DNA of 64,000 nt, taken from contig JAJJXM010000037.1 in NCBI GenBank assembly GCA_024516155.1, forward strand, positions 124,001 to 188,000. The letters run 5' to 3'. Below are positions 60,562 through 64,000 of this stretch, one piece after another. Positions within the stretch are counted from its first letter, which is position 1; every line of letters begins with the position of its first letter. The DNA comes from Pyronema omphalodes. Its lineage: Eukaryota; Ascomycota; Pezizomycetes; Pezizales; Pyronemataceae. The notes beneath the pieces were generated by a model. The model searched no databases. It was not told where the DNA came from and saw only the letters and a program-made list of their open reading frames with translations. Made by a program: the position numbers and the translations under genes.

Positions 60562-60754
60562 GTCAGAGAATCGGTTGGATTGACTGTGATATGATAACTC
60601 GAGATAATTTCAGCCGAAAACGAAGAAAGGGTAGGATGCGAAAGAAAGTACCTCTTGTTGGAGAGGAGTCGTCTTTGAAAGGATGCTGTCAGAGTGAGTG
60701 TCAGCATGCGGGGAAATAAGCGCCCCCACGTTACACGCGGCTGAGTCGCATGTA

Positions 60755-61100
60755 CAGTCGACTCGGGTTATAAGGGTACTATCTATAAGAATACCTACTG
60801 TAGAAGGGTACCGGCCGCGGTCCCGACGGTTTTTGTATGGGAATTAAGGGTATCACAGTGTACTAGAATATCCTTAAGAGAATGCCGAAAATTTGTATGG
60901 TACCCTTATACAGTGGGGCTGCTGGTGATGTGGCTATGGTGCAATTTGGGTGGCGCTAGGACTCCATTTACCTCCGCACTACCCCAGCTCTGTGCATCTC
61001 GACCAATCACTCGTGCCAAGTCCCTCGGTCTTTAAGAATATACATCCTATAAGGGTACACCCCTTCGGTCCCGACGTACCCTTAAAAACCGAGTCGACCG
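60755..61100. mobile_element. Fot1/pogo-like MITE, 346 bp
   Basis: Ends CAGTCGACTCGG and, inverted, CGGTCGACTCGG, extending as TTATAAGGGTAC and TTTTTAAGGGTAC. Flanked by TA (60753-60754, 61101-61102). The paralogous flank at about 55540-55550 reads GCATGTACATACTC without it, an empty site. TA target and CAGT-type end fit the Tc1/mariner (Fot1/pogo) group. No open frame; several inner AAGGGTAC-type motifs. Confidence 0.85.
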
Positions 61101-61306
61101 TACATACTCAAGAAGTACAGTGATCAATTGGGATATCCTGATCCCACCAATGGCATCGATCTACTCACAACGACACAACATTCCTATAGATAAACTTGTC
61201 TATTTGCACCCGTGTGCAGACGCTGTATACTGTCAGCTACTCATTGTGACTGGCGTAATAGGGAAGTCTTGGCACATGAAAAATATTATGTTCGGTTTCC
61301 AAACTT

Positions 61307-61393
61307 CGAGTGATGACTTTTGAGCCTAGTCTCCCATAGAAGGGCTACCAAAACGTATGTGCATGCTAGTATTACATCATAGGCCATCACTCG
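61307..61393. repeat. 87-bp palindromic repeat (CGAGTGATG ends)
   Basis: Partner of 55776-55857 in the duplicated NLR flank; shares GATGACTTTTGAGCCTAGTC and ATCATAGGCCATCACTCG. Confidence 0.5.
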
Positions 61394-63545
61394 CGCTTTC
61401 TTATACTGAGAAAAACTGTTATCTCCGATATATACAAAAACCGATTGAACGGCAGCCCTTACACCATACATAGAGAGAGGATATCGTTAACACAGTCCCC
61501 TGATGTATAGGAGCATCTATAGCTATATCGTATTGATTTCAGTATCGTAAAGGTTCTTGAACGATTAGTCGGATCAAATAAGTATTTTTCCAAAACTTTC
61601 ATATTGTTATGAATGGGAAAGTAAATACCGTCATGCCCTATATAGACTCGGCTAACTAGAGATGGTTATACCGATAGCGTTACTCAACAGACAGCTTAAG
61701 ACAGAGAACTACAGTACTACTATCTATTACAACTCCGATGAATACATTGCCGTGTTTAAACTCCCGAGATCTGCATTCTTTGTAAGCGTATACCATTCAA
61801 GCATGACCATACATGCTTACCATCGTTATCGGATATCAGTATTACTATTAACGTGACCACAAAAACCTTTACTATTCAAGGCATTAACAAACCACCCAAT
61901 CACCTTTTTTTATTTTATTTTTGTTTTATTTTATACACGCATCTAACCGTAAGGTTATGGCAGAAGCTATTTAGTTACTGTACATTGCTAACTATTACGT
62001 CATACCTCAACATTGACCGGGAGCGCCCCGGAGCGGCCATTCTTTCTTCGAGTTGTAGCCCCCCTCTCGTCTTTCATTCTCCGGTTCTGTGCTTATTGTC
62101 GCTATGTCCTTAAGCCCTGTTCGCTCCACAGATATCCTTCCCGGTGCCTGGTATCCTCCGTCCTTTCCCATTCACGTTCCCTTTTTGTAGTATACATTTT
62201 TTTCCCCCTCACTGTCTTCCACTCTCCAACTTCTCTCCTTCTACATCCCTCTCCACTTCTCTTCTTTCACCTGCTCCCTCCCTCCCTCCTTCTCGCCTCT
62301 ACCCGCCTACTTATTGCCTTCCACCTTCTTCTTCCCCACCCCCCTCCCCTTCCGCAACCCTTTCCTCTCCATCCTTTCCCCATCCCTATCTCCATGTCTC
62401 CCCGTTCTTTCCTCCACCTCTGCCTCATCCTTCCTCTCCTTCTTCTTCCTCCTCTTTTGATTTTTATATCAAAAACCGTTTTTTTCCTTCAATTTTCATC
62501 GGCCTCTGAGTCCAGCAATGTTCCCCAGCCTATCGCAGTGGTGTGTCTATCTAGTCTATCAGTTTCCTCGGGGGTCATGTGCAATACCGTATATGCCCAT
62601 TCCGTCGCAGTGACCTTCGTTGCCGAGATCATAGTGGTCAGAGCGCGGATTCCGTGCTTGGTGTGAGGATGGTCCGTAGATTGAGTTGTCGGTGTTGTGG
62701 TAGCTTCAATGATTTTCATATGTTTATGCGGCGGGAGGTAACGAGTGGGTGGGATAATAGTAGGAGTTTGGGGGTTTGAGGGGGGTCAGCAAAAATAGCA
62801 TACCGTCCCAGCCACCACGGGCAAGATGCATCAGCAAGACAGGATGTGGGGAAAGATCGTAACTATCCAGGTATCACCCAGAAGTAAATTACACCTTGAA
62901 GTTTGAAGTAGAAGCTGAAGATCAAGGTTTGATGTGGCGGTTATGGGCCTGGCTGAAATTTGCAAGGTATTTGGGGAACCTGCGGAAACGAATACTTCAT
63001 ACCCCTACCGATAATAGAAGACTCATATCCAAAACATCTGGGATCCACAACAACAACAATAAAAAAAAAGGATCACCAGAGATGTGGTATCATGTATCCA
63101 GAACCGTAAATTGTAATACATACATACATACCTCCATCCATCCACCATGTTTCCCATTGAATCTCCATCTCCATCTCCATTACTTCACGAATGCAATCAC
63201 ACTTAATCTTACTTAATAATTCCCCACCCATAAGCCATGCCGTAATGCTATTGTTTTCCATCCCCCCTTCCATCCTCCCGTCCCCCCTTCCCCCCTTCCG
63301 CTGCGGAACTAGTCGTCGTTGTTATCGTTAGTTTGATGGATCATCCATCCCGAGCAGTCAGCTACTGCAAGTGGCCGAGTGGCAGAGTGGCAGTTTCATT
63401 CCCGTCAATTAACCCTCACCTTCTCTTTAACCGACTCATAAACCCAAACCAGCGTTCACGATCCACCCCCCCCCCCCCCCCCGCCCCCCCAGCAACCCGC
63501 TTCTCGAATCTCGAATCTCAATCCCTTCCCAAACCCCTGCGCATG
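61394..63545. other. Intergenic, no supported gene
   Basis: Contains a pyrimidine-rich stretch (about 62140-62500) and a C-run (about 63467-63489). A 76-codon open frame at 62489-62719 (-) has a balanced composition and ends in an acidic tail, but nothing supports it as a gene. Confidence 0.45.
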
Positions 63546-63546
63546 C

Positions 63547-63605
63547 TATTTTCCCCAGCTATTTTCCCCAGCTACTTTCCCCAGCTACTTTTCCCCAGCT
63601 ATTTT
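63547..63605 (+). repeat. ATTTTCCCCAGCT tandem repeat
   Basis: Four to five imperfect units of about 13-14 bp. Confidence 0.8.
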
Positions 63606-63634
63606 TGCTGTTCTATACCAATCAATAACTTCCC

Positions 63635-63722
63635 TTCTAATCTTCTAATCTTCTAATCTTCTAATCTTCTAATCTTCTAATCTTCTAATCTTCTAATCTT
63701 CTAATCTTCTAATCTTCTAATC
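63635..63722 (+). repeat. TTCTAATC octamer array, 11 units
   Basis: Eleven perfect direct copies of the octamer, 88 bp. Confidence 0.95.
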
Positions 63723-63836
63723 CAGCATCTCAGCGTCTAGGCGTCTCAGCGTCTCAGCATCTCAGTGTCTCAGCATCTCAGCGTCTCGACGTCTCAGCGT
63801 CTCAGCGTCTCAGCGTCTCAGCGTCTCAGTGTCTGA
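63723..63836 (+). repeat. CAGCGTCT octamer array, about 14 units
   Basis: Follows directly on the previous array; units vary between CAGCGTCT, CAGCATCT and CAGTGTCT. Confidence 0.9.
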
Positions 63837-63960
63837 GCGGTTGTGATTACTAATACACAGTACACAGTGTAGTCATTGAAGCCCTGACCACAGTACTAAC
63901 CACTACCCACTACCCACTACCCAAGTCCAATTGTTTTTTTCTTTTCTTTTTCCGTAGTTT

Positions 63961-64000
63961 CAGATTCAGATTCAGATTATGATTCAGATTCAGATTCAGA
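63961..64000 (+). repeat. GATTCA hexamer array, runs off the window
   Basis: At least six units, one with a change (GATTAT); continues beyond 64000. Confidence 0.85.

Noticed and set aside
62489..62719. 76-codon minus-strand open frame
   Set aside because: Composition is protein-like, but there is no homologue, no splice context and no promoter evidence.
63635..63836. Possible CRISPR-like array or telomere
   Set aside because: Units are contiguous octamers without spacers and differ from TTAGGG; ordinary tandem repeats.

Overview
The window looks like nuclear DNA of a filamentous ascomycete (Pezizomycotina; Leotiomycetes-like is only a guess). The evidence is short introns of about 50-60 bp with GTAAGT-type donors and CTAAC/CTAAT branch sites, dispersed single 5S rRNA genes, a copper-fist regulator, a fungal NACHT-ankyrin protein with a Helo-like N-terminus, a fungal extracellular cupredoxin, and decayed transposon pieces.

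Left half (1-38 kb): an accessory, gene-poor and repeat-rich region. It is dominated by an uncharacterised family present in eight copies. Five are of type A (A1 1565-3306 +; A2 8210-11932 -; A3 14875-15888 -; A4 23852-25142 -; A5 32132-34168 -). Three are of type B (B1 18145-20706 -; B2 27087-29612 -; B3 about 36704-38094 +). Splicing by eye shows that A5 (6 exons, about 587 aa) and B2 (6 exons, about 746 aa) are intact. The others carry stops, frameshifts, deletions or a transposon insertion. All encode a Pro/Ser/Thr-rich region, a basic nuclear-localisation-like cluster, a conserved block (GPxDPDxD ... W....E.Q..A.RR.RF....W....AE ... SEK.RQ) and, in copies that keep it, a PLFL-acidic motif. 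Several share one promoter module: the 12-mer CCAAGGCGCTAA about 22 bp upstream of a TATA box. B1-relic-A3 and B2-relic-A4 have the same order and orientation, so this pair was duplicated as a block. Around these copies lie two different LINE-ORF1-like genes, a 1.7-kb TIR element that splits A2 at a splice donor, and a 201-bp MITE with a strong internal hairpin.

Middle (39-52.5 kb): an ordinary gene neighbourhood. It holds a membrane-anchored cupredoxin protein (39991-41211), a 12-TM-type MFS transporter (45072-46888), and a copper-fist transcription factor with two CxCxxxCxC-type clusters (49645-51404), all on the minus strand and all with introns resolved here. Two nearly identical 5S rRNA genes (48509-48623 - and 52406-52520 +) flank the copper-fist gene.

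Right part (53-64 kb): a LINE ORF1 relic and a four-exon NACHT-ankyrin gene of about 1338 aa with 16 uniform ankyrin repeats (56390-60561 -). A duplicated but broken Helo-like N-terminal copy (54595-55347 -) ends in a trinucleotide minisatellite instead of NACHT. Comparing the two copies exposes a 346-bp Fot1/pogo-like MITE (60755-61100) at a TA site. The last 2.5 kb is intergenic and ends in several short tandem arrays.

The best candidate for something undescribed is the A/B family with its shared promoter: a lineage of probable nuclear proteins that duplicates, exchanges parts and decays locally, with only one intact member of each type here.
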